Shown here: piece after piece, positions 1-9,763 of the stretch | How the letters are laid out: every line of letters begins with the position of its first letter | Position numbering within the stretch: position 1 is the stretch's first letter | Assembly: GCA_963710745.1 (NCBI GenBank) | Contig: CAVQBP010000002.1 | Coordinates: forward strand, 62,001-126,000 | Direction: 5' to 3' | Origin: CAVQBP01 sp963710745 | Lineage (GTDB): Bacteria > Bacteroidota > Ignavibacteria > Ignavibacteriales > Ignavibacteriaceae | DNA: 64,000 nt | Position numbers and translations under genes: made by a program | Notes under the pieces: generated by a model | The model's database searches: none | Told to the model about the DNA's origin: nothing | The model's input: the letters and a program-made list of their open reading frames with translations, nothing else

Positions 1-2
1 TA

Positions 3-329
3 ATTGATGATAATTTCATTGTTACATATATAGATGTACTTGAACAAAAGGATAAACAGGATGAACTGGAAAATCCCGGCGGAGATAAAATTATGAACGA
101 TTTCGGAGGTAAAGATTCCGGGTTGCCGTTCTATGTTTTTCTAAATTCAAATGGGAAGATAATTGTAAATTCTGAGGCGATGCCTGAAAATCAGAATATA
201 GGCTATCCGGTCTCGGAATCTGAAATAACAGCTTTTTCTAATTTGCTGAAAAAAAGTTCTTCTAAAATTACTAATAAACAAATAACAACTGTAAAAGAAT
301 ACCTGGAAAAGAATGCACCCAAACATTAA
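3..329 (+). CDS. Thioredoxin-like protein, C-terminal part (5' end outside window)
   Basis: The reading frame is open from the left edge of the window to a stop at 327-329, so only the C-terminal 108 or so residues are seen. The stretch DSGLPFYVFLNSNGKIIVNS looks like the second half of a thioredoxin fold: the cis-proline region, then a beta strand and turn. The CxxC active site would lie upstream and cannot be checked. A Met at 93 is possible as a start, but the frame continues upstream with sensible coding sequence, so I treat it as internal. The family call is by resemblance only. Confidence 0.6.
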   Translation: MDDNFIVTYIDVLEQKDKQDELENPGGDKIMNDFGGKDSGLPFYVFLNSNGKIIVNSEAMPENQNIGYPVSESEITAFSNLLKKSSSKITNKQITTVKEYLEKNAPKH

Positions 330-364
330 TACGATACCTTCTTTTATAATAAAATATAAACTTT

Positions 365-2689
365 ATGTATAAAATAGTTTTATTTCTCTTTTTTCTGATA
401 ATATCTTATACACCCTCCCAATCACAAGATCTTGATAATATTCCTGATTCCTATAATGTAGTATGGAATAGCCAGAGTAAAAATTCATCTGAATCCATGC
501 CTTGCGGAGGCGGCAGCATCGGACTAAATGTCTGGGTCGAAAATGATGAGCTAATGATGTACATTTCAAAAAGTGATGCATTTGATGAAAATAACGGTCT
601 TGATAAGCTCGGGAGATTGAGAATAAGAATATTGCCCGATCCATTTAAAGGTGCATCATTTAAACAGGAATTACTTTTGAAAGATGGCTATGTCAAAATT
701 TCTGCCGTTAAAGGATCTGATTCGACAAACATCAATATCTGGGTCGATGTTTTCAGACCTGTCATACACATAAATGTTGTAAGTAATTTAAATAGAACAA
801 CAACTGCGACTTATGAAAGCTGGCGCACCGAAACTTTTAAAGAACGACCGGGTGAGAACTTTCAGAATTCATATAAATGGGCGCCCTTCGATACCATTTA
901 TACTTATAAGGATAATATCTATTTTCATGACAATGGAGTTCTTTTCTATCATCGCAATAATTCATATACAGTTTTCGATGCAAATGTTAGACTGCAGGGT
1001 CTTGATAATGTAAAGAGCAAATTATTTAACCCGGTAAAAGATAATACCTTCGGCGGTTTTCTCTCGGGTGATAATATGATGCCTGATGGCAACACAACAG
1101 GAAAATATATAGATACCGATTTTAAAGGCTGGTCTTTAATAAGCAAAGTTCCAGTACAAAGGGAAAACATATCTGTTTACCTGCATACAAATCAGACAGC
1201 AACGCTTAATGACTGGGAAAAAGAATTACAAAAAGTTGTTGATGAAGCAAGGAAAAATTTAAAAACAGCCGGCCAAAAAAGTATCAGCTGGTGGCATCGG
1301 TTCTGGCAGCGGAGCTTTATTGTAGTTCGTCCAGGTAAAAATGATTATAATGATTCTGTCTGGCAGGCAGGGAGAAATTATCAGCTTTTCAGGTATATGC
1401 TTGGGTGCAATGCTTACGGTTCATATCCTACAAAATTTAATGGCGGCTTATTTACATATGATCCGGTTTTTGTTGATACGTCTAAGCATTTTACACCTGA
1501 TTACCGGAATTGGTGCGGCGGTACTATGACCGCGCAAAACCAGCGGCTGGTATATTTTCCAATGCTTAAAAGCGGTGATTTTGATATGATGAAGCCTCAG
1601 TTTGATTTTTATTTGAATGCATTGGGTAATGCTGAAATACGAACTGAACAAGCATGGGGACATAAAGGCGCAAGCTTTACCGAACAGATTGAAGATTATG
1701 GATTACCTAATCCTGCTGAATATGGCTGGGAACGCCCAAAAGGTTATGATAAAGGGATGCAGTATAATGCATGGCTTGAATACCTTTGGGATACTTCACT
1801 TGAATTTTGTTTTCAGATTCTGGAGACACATCGTTATGCTGATGCCGATATAAAAATATATATACCTATTATTGAAAGCTGTCTTACTTTTTATAATGAA
1901 CATTACCAGTATCTTGCACGTAAGAGGGGACATGATATTTTTGATGGAAACGGGAAGCTTGTTCTTTACCCGACTTCAGGCTGCGAAACATTTAAAATGG
2001 CTTACAATTCAACTTCTACAATTGCAGCTTTAGAAACTGTTTTGATTAATCTCCTTGAATTACCGAAAAACTATCTTAATGAAAAAGAACGTAAAACTTT
2101 TACTGAAATGTTAAACAGAATTCCAGCTATAACTTATACTCAACATGATGGACATGTTACAATAGCACCCGCTGAAGCGTATCAACGTATACAGAATATT
2201 GAATCTCCGCAACTTTACCCGGTTTTTCCATGGGGAATATTCGGTGTAGGAAAACCCGGTCTAGATACTGCAATAAATACCTGGAATTATGATCCGCTGG
2301 TTAAAAAGTTCAGAAGTTATGTGGGCTGGAAACAGGACAACATTTGGGCTGCCTGTTTAGGTCTTACATCCCAGGCTTCTGATTTATGTATAAAAAAATT
2401 GCATGATTCAGGAAGACGTTTCCCGGCATTCTGGGGTCCAGGGTTCGATTGGACACCGGATCATAATTGGGGCGGCAGCGGTATGATCGGGCTGCAGGAA
2501 ATGCTTATGCAAACAACAGATAACAGGATTATTTTGTTTCCCGCATGGCCGAGGGATTGGGATGTGCATTTCAGGTTATGTGCTCCGAATAGTACTGTAG
2601 TTGAATGTATCTATCAAAATGGAAAAATAGAACATCTTTCCGTTACCCCATCTTCCAGGCTGAAAGATGTTGTTCTTATGAATAAATAA
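365..2689 (+). CDS. DUF5703-domain glycoside hydrolase-like protein, secreted
   Basis: This 774-aa protein has an N-terminal signal peptide (hydrophobic residues 4-17, then SQSQD). Residues about 45-90 carry the glycine-rich MPCGGGSIGLNVWVE block and the DELMMYISKSDAFDENN block typical of the DUF5703 N-terminal domain. The C-terminal half is rich in Trp and resembles the (alpha/alpha)6 barrel of GH95-like enzymes, including GPGFDWTPDHNWGGSGMIG near residue 690 and a FPAWPRDWDV segment. It probably acts on polysaccharide outside the cytoplasm. The substrate is unknown. It stands alone, between a thioredoxin-like gene and an ABC exporter, with 264 bases of non-coding DNA downstream. Confidence 0.8.
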   Translation: MYKIVLFLFFLIISYTPSQSQDLDNIPDSYNVVWNSQSKNSSESMPCGGGSIGLNVWVENDELMMYISKSDAFDENNGLDKLGRLRIRILPDPFKGASFKQELLLKDGYVKISAVKGSDSTNINIWVDVFRPVIHINVVSNLNRTTTATYESWRTETFKERPGENFQNSYKWAPFDTIYTYKDNIYFHDNGVLFYHRNNSYTVFDANVRLQGLDNVKSKLFNPVKDNTFGGFLSGDNMMPDGNTTGKYIDTDFKGWSLISKVPVQRENISVYLHTNQTATLNDWEKELQKVVDEARKNLKTAGQKSISWWHRFWQRSFIVVRPGKNDYNDSVWQAGRNYQLFRYMLGCNAYGSYPTKFNGGLFTYDPVFVDTSKHFTPDYRNWCGGTMTAQNQRLVYFPMLKSGDFDMMKPQFDFYLNALGNAEIRTEQAWGHKGASFTEQIEDYGLPNPAEYGWERPKGYDKGMQYNAWLEYLWDTSLEFCFQILETHRYADADIKIYIPIIESCLTFYNEHYQYLARKRGHDIFDGNGKLVLYPTSGCETFKMAYNSTSTIAALETVLINLLELPKNYLNEKERKTFTEMLNRIPAITYTQHDGHVTIAPAEAYQRIQNIESPQLYPVFPWGIFGVGKPGLDTAINTWNYDPLVKKFRSYVGWKQDNIWAACLGLTSQASDLCIKKLHDSGRRFPAFWGPGFDWTPDHNWGGSGMIGLQEMLMQTTDNRIILFPAWPRDWDVHFRLCAPNSTVVECIYQNGKIEHLSVTPSSRLKDVVLMNK

Positions 2690-2953
2690 CTATTCAAATA
2701 CTTGAAAATATATTATATAAATCAATTTGAATTCTTCAACTTAATTCTTTTTAATAAAATGACTTATATGCTAAGAATTCACATTTTAAATATCCAGTGT
2801 GATATTGCGAAATAAGAGACAGGAAAACTAAAGCCGGATATGAAATATTCCGGAATAATTAATTAGCATATATTTTTTATGAATAATTCTAATAACAATC
2901 CAAAAGTCATATCTTTATTTGATATTTCATGAACAGACGGGAGTTTTAATACA

Positions 2954-3874
2954 ATGTATGCACTGGAAGTAAAGAACCTGGTTAAAAGTTTCGAAACCGT
3001 AAAAGCCGTTGATGATGTATCTTTTTCAGTACCGGAAGGTTCAGTTTTCGGACTTATTGGAAGAAATGGTGCAGGGAAAACAACGACTATCAGGATGATG
3101 ATGAATATTTATATTCCCGATTCAGGAGAGGTGATACTCCGAGGAACCAAAATAGGCCAGGAGTTTAAAGATAAAGTCGGTTATCTGCCCGAAGAACGCG
3201 GATTGTATAAAAAAATGAAAGTTATGGAAACTCTTCTCTTTTTAGCCGAATTGAAAGGGAAAACGGGTAAAGAAATCGAAAAGAAAGCAAATGAATATCT
3301 TAAAAAATTTGACCTGGTCGATAGAAAAAATTCTAAGCTAGAAGATCTTTCAAAAGGAAACCAGCAGAAGGTACAGTTTCTTGCTACGGTTCTTCATTCT
3401 CCTGAATTCCTGATTCTTGATGAACCGTTTAGCGGACTGGATCCAATAAATACAAATTTGGTTAAAGATATAATCCTGGAATTAAAACGCGAAGGTAAAG
3501 TCATAATATTTTCTACCCATCTGATGGATTTTGCTGAAAAAATGTGTGATCATATTGCTATGATTGAGCGCGGGAAAATAATTCTTCAAGGATCATTACA
3601 GGATATAAAGAAAAATTTTGCTCAAAGAATTGTAAGTCTGAGTTGTGAAGGAAATCTAAGTTTCTTAAAAAATAATCCCATAATAGAATCAATTGATGAT
3701 TTCGGAAATTCAACCGGAATTAAAGTGAAAAAGGATGAACACATCCAGGAACTGCTTAAGCTTCTTATAGAAAATAATATTATAGTAAATTCTTTCCGGG
3801 CAAATGAGATCTCACTTCATGAAATATTTGTACAGCTTGCCGGTGCTGCGGAAAAGGAGGTGCAAAATGTTTAA
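2954..3874 (+). CDS. ABC transporter ATP-binding protein (NatA-like)
   Basis: This 306-aa cytoplasmic ATPase powers an exporter. Walker A is GRNGAGKT (about residues 37-44), the signature motif is LSKGNQQKVQ (about 133-142), Walker B is FLILDEPFSGLDP (about 153-165) and the H-loop His lies in FSTHLMD. The C-terminal 80 residues form the DUF4162-type extension seen in NatA-like proteins. The stop overlaps the start of the permease gene by 8 bases, so the two are probably translated together. NatA/NatB systems export sodium or drugs; the substrate here cannot be read from the sequence. Confidence 0.93.
   Translation: MYALEVKNLVKSFETVKAVDDVSFSVPEGSVFGLIGRNGAGKTTTIRMMMNIYIPDSGEVILRGTKIGQEFKDKVGYLPEERGLYKKMKVMETLLFLAELKGKTGKEIEKKANEYLKKFDLVDRKNSKLEDLSKGNQQKVQFLATVLHSPEFLILDEPFSGLDPINTNLVKDIILELKREGKVIIFSTHLMDFAEKMCDHIAMIERGKIILQGSLQDIKKNFAQRIVSLSCEGNLSFLKNNPIIESIDDFGNSTGIKVKKDEHIQELLKLLIENNIIVNSFRANEISLHEIFVQLAGAAEKEVQNV
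3852..3862 (+). promoter_or_regulatory. Ribosome binding site fixing the permease start
   Basis: AAAAGGAGGTG lies inside the end of the ATPase gene and ends 4 bases before the ATG at 3867, with the GGAGG core 6 bases away. It supports 3867 over the in-frame ATG at 3804. Confidence 0.7.
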
Positions 3875-5135
3875 CAAAAGAACTTTAGGAATAATTAAAA
3901 GAGAGTTAAGAGCAAGATTATTAAGCAGATCTTTTATATTAACAACTGTTCTCATACCTGTTTTCTTAATGGGAATTTTAGCAGTTCAAACATTTCTTAT
4001 AAGATACCATGGAGATGAAAAATATAATCTTGATGTAGTAACTAATCAGTCCGAATTAACAGAGAATTTTAAAACTGAGTTTAATAATAATGATCAGGTA
4101 AAAGCCGGGAATATTAAAATTACATACCTTACATTAGATTCATCAAAATTTGAAAATCATTTAACTGACATAAAACCTGAAATACTGAAGAAAACAATTT
4201 CAGGTGTCTTATATATTCCGCAATCCGCACTAAATAACAAAGGGGTTCAATATTACTCATTAAACCCGAACAATTTTTCTCTTTTTAATAAACTTAAAAG
4301 TACTATAAATAAAGTCCTGGTTGATGATTATTTTAAAGACAGGAAATTAACAAGCGAGGAAATAAAATTTGCCAGGAATGATGTTGATTTTTCAGGTTTC
4401 AAAGTTACGGAAAAAGCTACTTTTGAAAAGACAGGCGAGGGAAATACGATTCTTGCTTTTTTATTTACATTTCTCCTTTATTTCGCTTTGATATTAATTG
4501 GAACTATGATGATGCGGTCCGTAGTAGAAGAAAAAAGCAATAAAATTGTTGAAGTATTATTATCATCTGTCAGCAGCAGAGAATTATTAACCGGGAAAAT
4601 TTTGGGTATGTCGATTACTGCTTTTATTCAAATGGCAATATGGCTACTTCCTGTATTCCTGCTTATTTCTACTACATGGTTTGTTCTGCCTCCGGAAATT
4701 ACTTTAACTATTGGTGTTTCACATCTATTTTATTTTTTATTCAACTTTTTTATTGCGTTGATAACCTTTCTTGGTCTATATGCAACTGTCGGATCCATAT
4801 TCGACAATGACCAGGATGCTCAATCAGGGGGATGGCCGTTATTAATTTTGATAATGATCCCGTTTTTCATAGCTATAAGCATGATCTCAAATCCCGAAAG
4901 CAGCATCGCAAGAATTGCTTCTTTCGTTCCTTTTGCTTCTTTGATTGTTATGCCGGCCAGGATGACAATACTGGATGTACCTTTATGGCAAATCGTATTA
5001 TCATCTGTTATAAATGTTTTAATTATGATTTCAATTTTCCCGGTTGCCGGGAAAATATACAGGGTAGGAATATTGAGCACCGGGAAAAGACCGAAGTGGT
5101 CGGAAGTAGTGAAGTGGCTTAAGTATAAGTATTGA
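3867..5135 (+). CDS. ABC-2 type transporter permease (NatB-like)
   Basis: This 422-aa membrane protein starts at the ATG following a strong ribosome binding site. Residues 1-40 hold a basic start (KRTLGIIKRELRARLLSRSF) and the first membrane span. A long extracytoplasmic domain of about 170 residues follows. Five or six membrane spans make up the C-terminal half, with the family block MMRSVVEEKSNKIVEVLLSS just after the second span. This is the ABC2_membrane_3 layout of NatB and YhaP proteins. It overlaps the ATPase gene by 8 bases and surely forms a complex with it. Confidence 0.9.
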   Translation: MFNKRTLGIIKRELRARLLSRSFILTTVLIPVFLMGILAVQTFLIRYHGDEKYNLDVVTNQSELTENFKTEFNNNDQVKAGNIKITYLTLDSSKFENHLTDIKPEILKKTISGVLYIPQSALNNKGVQYYSLNPNNFSLFNKLKSTINKVLVDDYFKDRKLTSEEIKFARNDVDFSGFKVTEKATFEKTGEGNTILAFLFTFLLYFALILIGTMMMRSVVEEKSNKIVEVLLSSVSSRELLTGKILGMSITAFIQMAIWLLPVFLLISTTWFVLPPEITLTIGVSHLFYFLFNFFIALITFLGLYATVGSIFDNDQDAQSGGWPLLILIMIPFFIAISMISNPESSIARIASFVPFASLIVMPARMTILDVPLWQIVLSSVINVLIMISIFPVAGKIYRVGILSTGKRPKWSEVVKWLKYKY

Positions 5136-5152
5136 ATTGTTTCAGTTCAAGA

Positions 5153-5219
5153 GATGACATCTTTAGAATAATGATCAATATAATAAAATTATTTATACTC
5201 TTTATCTTAAGATGTCATC
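5153..5219. repeat. 11-bp inverted repeat between convergent genes
   Basis: GATGACATCTT (5153-5163) is repeated exactly in reverse complement at 5209-5219, with 45 AT-rich bases between. It lies between the ends of the permease gene and the convergent beta-barrel gene. It could be a long-loop terminator or paired protein-binding sites; there is no clear T-run. Confidence 0.4.
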
Positions 5220-5245
5220 AATCAGGATTCCTGTATATCAGATTA

Positions 5246-5827
5246 CTACCATGCAAATCCAATATCAAACCTTAATGCCGGTGCAATCCCGTTATAATTA
5301 TGGAATGTATTATCATCTTTGACCGAACCAAAATAATGGTCAATACCGATACCTAATCCAAGTGCAAATTGATCTCCTGGAAACCATTGCCAGCCGATAA
5401 GAGCCCCAATTGAAAAAGGAGTGCTCGATAAACTTCCTGCAGAAATATGGTTTAAAGAAATATTCGGAGCAATATAAAACCCCCTCATATTATTTCCTTT
5501 TGGATAAAACCTTACTTCTGCATTAAAACCTGTTCCTGACATCCCTGAGATTGTAGGTATTTGAATACCGCCCCCGGCAATTAGGTTATCGTTGAATTTG
5601 TGGAAATATGATAAATTATAAAACAACAAAAATTTCAAAGGATTAATTACGATTAAATCGTTTCTCGGGGTTATATCTTCACTTTTTGATAATGAAATTG
5701 AAGAGATGTAAGTTGTATCCCCGGTCATTTCATTTACTATTACTTTTACTTCGGAAGTTCTCGTTTGTGCGGTTATAGTAATTAAAGAAAATAATATTAA
5801 AGCAAATGTTGTAGTTATTAATCTCAC
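5246..5827 (-). CDS. Small outer-membrane beta-barrel protein, unknown role
   Basis: This 193-aa protein begins with a signal peptide (MRLITTTFALILFSLITITA, then QTRTSEV). The mature part alternates polar and hydrophobic residues in short strands separated by Gly-rich turns, such as IAGGGIQIPTISGMSGTGFNAEVRFYP. It ends in Trp (DIGFAW), as expected for an outer-membrane barrel of about eight strands. No specific family was recognised. It is a single gene, convergent with the ABC exporter. Confidence 0.65.
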   Translation of the reverse strand: MRLITTTFALILFSLITITAQTRTSEVKVIVNEMTGDTTYISSISLSKSEDITPRNDLIVINPLKFLLFYNLSYFHKFNDNLIAGGGIQIPTISGMSGTGFNAEVRFYPKGNNMRGFYIAPNISLNHISAGSLSSTPFSIGALIGWQWFPGDQFALGLGIGIDHYFGSVKDDNTFHNYNGIAPALRFDIGFAW

Positions 5828-6062
5828 TAAAGCCCTCTTATTTTTAATGATGCGGGCTTATAACAATTTTAATGCCGTAAACGTTAACATAAATGTTTAT
5901 TTCAGAATATAAAATTCAAAGGATTAACCGAAACATCTATTAAACAAGTCAAATTAATTATACATATTTGGCTAGATTTTAAGACAAATTACTGAACACA
6001 TCATACAAAGAAACCTTTCAGCATTATTAAATGTACAAATAAACGATTTTACTAAAAATTTA

Positions 6063-6090
6063 TTGGAAGATTAGTTATTTTATATCTTGA
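6063..6090 (+). promoter_or_regulatory. Candidate promoter: TTG, 17 bases, TATCTTGA
   Basis: TTG at 6063-6065 and TATCTTGA at 6083-6090 are separated by 17 bases and end 21 bases before the zf-TFIIB start codon. The shape resembles the Bacteroidota -33/-7 promoter (TTTG and TAnnTTTG). Similar TATCTT boxes occur near 2910, 20513 and 26249. This is based on reading alone. Confidence 0.3.
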
Positions 6091-6111
6091 ATTTTAAGGA
6101 AGTATATTAAA

Positions 6112-6510
6112 ATGAATTGTCCTGTTTGTGATACACCGCTAATAATACTTGAATTAAATAATGTTGAAATTGATCATTGTACAAAATGTGATGGCATATG
6201 GTTAGATGGAGGTGAACTGGAAATATTATTGGAAAATTCTTCACATAAAAATGATCTTTTATCTTCTTTTATAGTTGATAAAGAAAATGTCGAAAAAAAA
6301 TTAAAATGTCCTATCTGCAGAAAAAAAATGGATAAAGTTCTTTGCGGAAAAGAAGAGAATATTTTAATAGATAAATGCAGACTGCACCATGGTTTGTGGT
6401 TTGATAAAGGTGAACTGGAACAGCTTCTTGAATCCGGCGGATTAGATAAAGATGATAAAATTATAAATTTAGTAAAAGAGATGTTTGGTCATAAATTAAA
6501 AATAAATTAA
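6112..6510 (+). CDS. Double zf-TFIIB zinc-ribbon protein
   Basis: This 132-aa protein has two copies of the zf-TFIIB zinc ribbon. The first is at about residues 2-45 (CPVC, then HCTKCDGIWLDGGELE). The second is at about 66-110 (CPICRKK, then DKCRLHHGLWFDKGELEQLLE). In the second copy the third and fourth ligands appear to be Cys and His. Such proteins are common, and their role is unknown; they may bind nucleic acid or protein. The next genes are LemA and an M48 protease, 13 bases and about 600 bases downstream on the same strand, which suggests one transcript. Confidence 0.85.
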   Translation: MNCPVCDTPLIILELNNVEIDHCTKCDGIWLDGGELEILLENSSHKNDLLSSFIVDKENVEKKLKCPICRKKMDKVLCGKEENILIDKCRLHHGLWFDKGELEQLLESGGLDKDDKIINLVKEMFGHKLKIN

Positions 6511-6523
6511 CGGGAGATTAAAT

Positions 6524-7081
6524 ATGGTAGCTTTAATAATAATATTGGCAATAATTGTTATTGCTGTTCTGGTTGTTGTATCCATGTACAATTCTCTTAT
6601 CAGATTAAGAAACCAGGTTAAAAACGCATGGTCGCAGATTGATGTTCAATTAAAAAGAAGACATGACCTGATTCCCGAACCTGATTGAAACCGTTAAAGG
6701 ATATATGGTTCATGAGCGCGAAACCCTTCAGAATATAACAAATGCCCGCAGCCAGGCAATGAGTGCAACAGGTGTAAAAGAACGTGCACAGGCAGAAGGG
6801 AACTCAGCGGAGCAATGAGTAAATTTTTCCTTGTTGTTGAAAATTATCCGGATCTTAAAGCCAATCAGAATTTCCTGGCTCTCCAGGAAGAATTAACTTC
6901 TACCGAAAATAAAATTTCTTTCTCCCGTCAGAATTATAATGACCAGGTTCTTTTTTATAATAATAAAATTCAGGTTTTCCCGACAAATATTATGGCCGGT
7001 ATGTTCAATTTTAAAGAGGAAACATTTTTTGAGGTTGAAGATAAATCCGAAAGGGATGTTCCCAAAGTCAGTTTCTCTTAA
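6524..7081 (+). pseudogene. lemA: LemA family protein, broken by two compensating frameshifts
   Basis: The gene starts at ATG 6524 after GGGAG, with one N-terminal membrane span (ALIIILAIIVIAVLVVVSMY) and then the LemA helix YNSLIRLRNQVKNAWSQIDVQ. Near 6677 an extra base turns the conserved RHDLIPNLIETVKGY into RHDLIPEPD and a stop at 6686. Near 6804 a base is missing (AEGNLSGAMSK is expected), and this restores the first frame to the stop at 7079. Corrected, the product would be 185 aa, the usual LemA length. The two shifts cancel, so sequencing error is as likely as decay. The neighbouring M48 protease is a common LemA partner. Confidence 0.85.
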
Positions 7082-7125
7082 TGTTTAATAGCATTGTTTA
7101 AATCAAAAATATTTTCTTATAGGTT

Positions 7126-8391
7126 ATGTGGGAATTAATTCAATCAAATAGAAGAAAGACGATGCTCCTGTTCTTCGGAATGGGAGTGGCTTTGGTTTTG
7201 CTCGGATACTTTATCGGAAGTTACTTTTATCCGTACGGCGGAGGCATTTTCGGAATTGTCTTCGCTCTTTTAGTCTGGTTTATCTTATCAATTATTAGCT
7301 ATACTGCCGGAAGTTCAATATTACTTTCGGTAAGCAATGCACAGGAAGTAACACCGGAAGTTCATCAGCAATTATTTAACGTTGTTGAAGAGATGCAGTT
7401 AGCTGCTAATCTTCCTAAAACACCGAAAATATACATTATTAATGATGCTGCACCAAATGCTTTCGCAACCGGTATTAAACCCGAAAATAGCGCAATTACA
7501 GTTACTGCAGGTTTACTTTCAAAGCTGAACCGCGATGAACTCCAGGGAGTAATTGCCCATGAAATGTCGCATATAGCAAACAGGGATATTCTGATTATGA
7601 CATTTGCGGGAATTATGCTGGGCAGTATTGTTTTAATTTCCGAAATTTTCCTGAAAGGTCTTTGGTTTACCGGCGGTTCTTCGGTTCGTTACCGTTCAAG
7701 ATCTTCTTCTGATAGCGGTCAGGGACAAATTATAATAATGGTTGTCGCAATAATTTTTGCAATTCTGGCACCGATTGCGGCTCAGCTGCTTTACTTTGCT
7801 ATTTCAAGAAGAAGAGAGTACCTGGCTGATGCAAATGGTGCAAGACTTACCCGTTTTCCGGAAGGATTAGCATCTGCTCTTGAAAAAATTTCTTCAACAG
7901 ATTTGGATTTAAAATCGGCTAATAAGGTAACTGCACCTATGTTTATTGTTAATCCTCTGAAAAAAAAGGGGATGAAGCTTTCTGATTTAACAAGTACGCA
8001 TCCACCTACGTCAGAAAGGATAAGGATACTCCGTAGTATGGCAGGTGGAGTTAATTATATTAATTATCAAAATGCATTTAACCAGGTAAAAGGGAAGAAC
8101 TCAGTTTTGATACCAGCCGCTGCTTTGGCTGATAGCACAAAAATTGATGTCAGGAAAGCTTCATCAGAAATTAAATCACATGATAATGTAAAAGAAAAAA
8201 GAAGCCTGGGAGATTTAATGATGACTGTTAATAAGTATGCTTTTATTGTATGTGCCTGCGGTTTGAAGATGAAAGTCCCGCCAGATTATAAAGAGAAATC
8301 TATTACCTGTCCTAAATGCGGACGAGTCAATGAGATTCCATTAAAAGATATCTCTTCTATTTCGAAAGCTGTTCAGGGAGTTAAAATTTAA
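7126..8391 (+). CDS. M48 family membrane metalloprotease (HtpX-like) with zinc-ribbon tail
   Basis: This 421-aa membrane protease has two N-terminal spans (about residues 13-65). The zinc motif HEMSH is at residues 145-149, and the third ligand is the Glu of RRREYLADANGA. Further spans lie around 155-175 and 200-225. HtpX-like enzymes degrade misfolded membrane proteins. Unlike standard HtpX (about 290 aa), this one has a C-terminal extension with Cys 376, 378, 395 and 398 (CACG, then CPKCGR), probably a zinc ribbon. The gene follows lemA by 44 bases. LemA and M48 genes often occur together, and both are thought to act on the envelope. Confidence 0.9.
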   Translation: MWELIQSNRRKTMLLFFGMGVALVLLGYFIGSYFYPYGGGIFGIVFALLVWFILSIISYTAGSSILLSVSNAQEVTPEVHQQLFNVVEEMQLAANLPKTPKIYIINDAAPNAFATGIKPENSAITVTAGLLSKLNRDELQGVIAHEMSHIANRDILIMTFAGIMLGSIVLISEIFLKGLWFTGGSSVRYRSRSSSDSGQGQIIIMVVAIIFAILAPIAAQLLYFAISRRREYLADANGARLTRFPEGLASALEKISSTDLDLKSANKVTAPMFIVNPLKKKGMKLSDLTSTHPPTSERIRILRSMAGGVNYINYQNAFNQVKGKNSVLIPAAALADSTKIDVRKASSEIKSHDNVKEKRSLGDLMMTVNKYAFIVCACGLKMKVPPDYKEKSITCPKCGRVNEIPLKDISSISKAVQGVKI

Positions 8392-8414
8392 AATATTTTT
8401 TTCAATAAGAAATG

Positions 8415-9763
8415 TTATTTGAGCAGAAGCATTTTTTTTGTTTCAATATAATTACCTGTCTTAATACAGAAGAAGTATATACCGCTTGGTTGATCAGATG
8501 CATTCCAGGTAACTTCATAATTACCAGGCTCCTTTTCTTCGTTGACAAGTGCTGCAACCTCTTTACCGAGAGTATTATAAATTTTAAGTGAAACAAAGCT
8601 TGTTTTAGGAATTTGAAACCTTATATTAGTCGAAGGATTAAACGGATTAGGATAGTTCTGGATTAATGCATAATTACCAGGAGTGCCAGGGTGATCAATA
8701 ATATCTGTATAAATAATACCTGTTACAAGCTGACCTAAATATCTATAATTACCATCAAAATCGATTTGTTTTAACCTGTATTTATAAACTTTATTTATAG
8801 GATTTAAAGTATTATCGATAAAAGCATACCATTGATTATCAAAACTGTTACCGGCTCCTTCCGTAAATCCTATATTCTCCCAAACTCCATTGCTTGGGGT
8901 AGTCCTTTCAATTTCAAAACCATAGTTGTTCAACTCTAAAGTTGTTTCCCACGCAAGTATCACACTATCCTGATTGATAACAGGGTAGAATTTTTCAAGT
9001 CTGACTAAACTAAGATTATCAAGCAAAACTTTCAGAGTATCATAAAAGAGATTAGCCATTTTGATATTACCGCTCTTGTTAGGGTGCAAATAATCAAACA
9101 TATCGCCATCACTATACGGAACAGTAGTATCTATGTTGTAAATGAAACCGGCATCATTTTCCATGTCAACAATTTTTAATTTGTCCCCGTTGCTGACTCT
9201 TCCTTCAAACATTTTCTGGATATTATTATTATAAGTGGTTGATATAGAACTATTCGGCACTCTATTTATAATTTTTGCCAGGATTACCCAAATTTGAGTA
9301 TTTGTCGAATCTTCAAAATCATCTATATAATTTAATAAATCTTCAAGATAGGCGGTTGTTGTATCAAGCCATTTGTACCTATATGTAATAAAATTATATC
9401 AGGTGTATAATAATTCAAATAAGGCCCGTCTGTAACGGCATCACCGAGCCTATCATGTCCGGTTTTAATTAAATTTAATATTTGTGATGTTGTATATCCG
9501 CCAAAACCAGCATTATCAGGATCAAAATTTGGGACAGCTCCACAACCTGCCGAATCACTCCCGATAAAATCAATTTTATATCCGGCTGAAATGTAATAAT
9601 AAGCCATAAAGGTTGTCGGTACCCTGTGAGCAGCGAATCAGGTCGAGGATCAGCGCTAAAACTATCCTCTGGTAATTGAATCACCTAAAGGAAGAATTCT
9701 AACTTCCTGCGCGTATAAAACAAAGTTGAATAATATTATAAAAATTAAATACCTGATGATCAT
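8415..9763 (-). pseudogene. SGNH/GDSL hydrolase with type IX sorting domain, broken by three frameshifts
   Basis: Reading on the minus strand from ATG 9763, a signal peptide (MIIRYLIFIILFNFVLYAQ) leads into EVRILPLGDSITRG, the nucleophile block of SGNH hydrolases. The frame then breaks near 9664 (an extra base before SFSADPRPDSLL), between about 9585 and 9615 (before SAGYKIDFIGSDSAG), and near 9365 (a missing base after LLHIGTNGL). The last piece includes the second catalytic block (DYLHPNKSGNIKMA, with Asp and His). The C-terminus carries the Por sorting domain with QNYPNPFNPST and GKEVAALVN. The intact protein would be a secreted esterase or lipase of about 450 aa. Each indel preserves downstream homology, so assembly error is possible. 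Confidence 0.8.
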
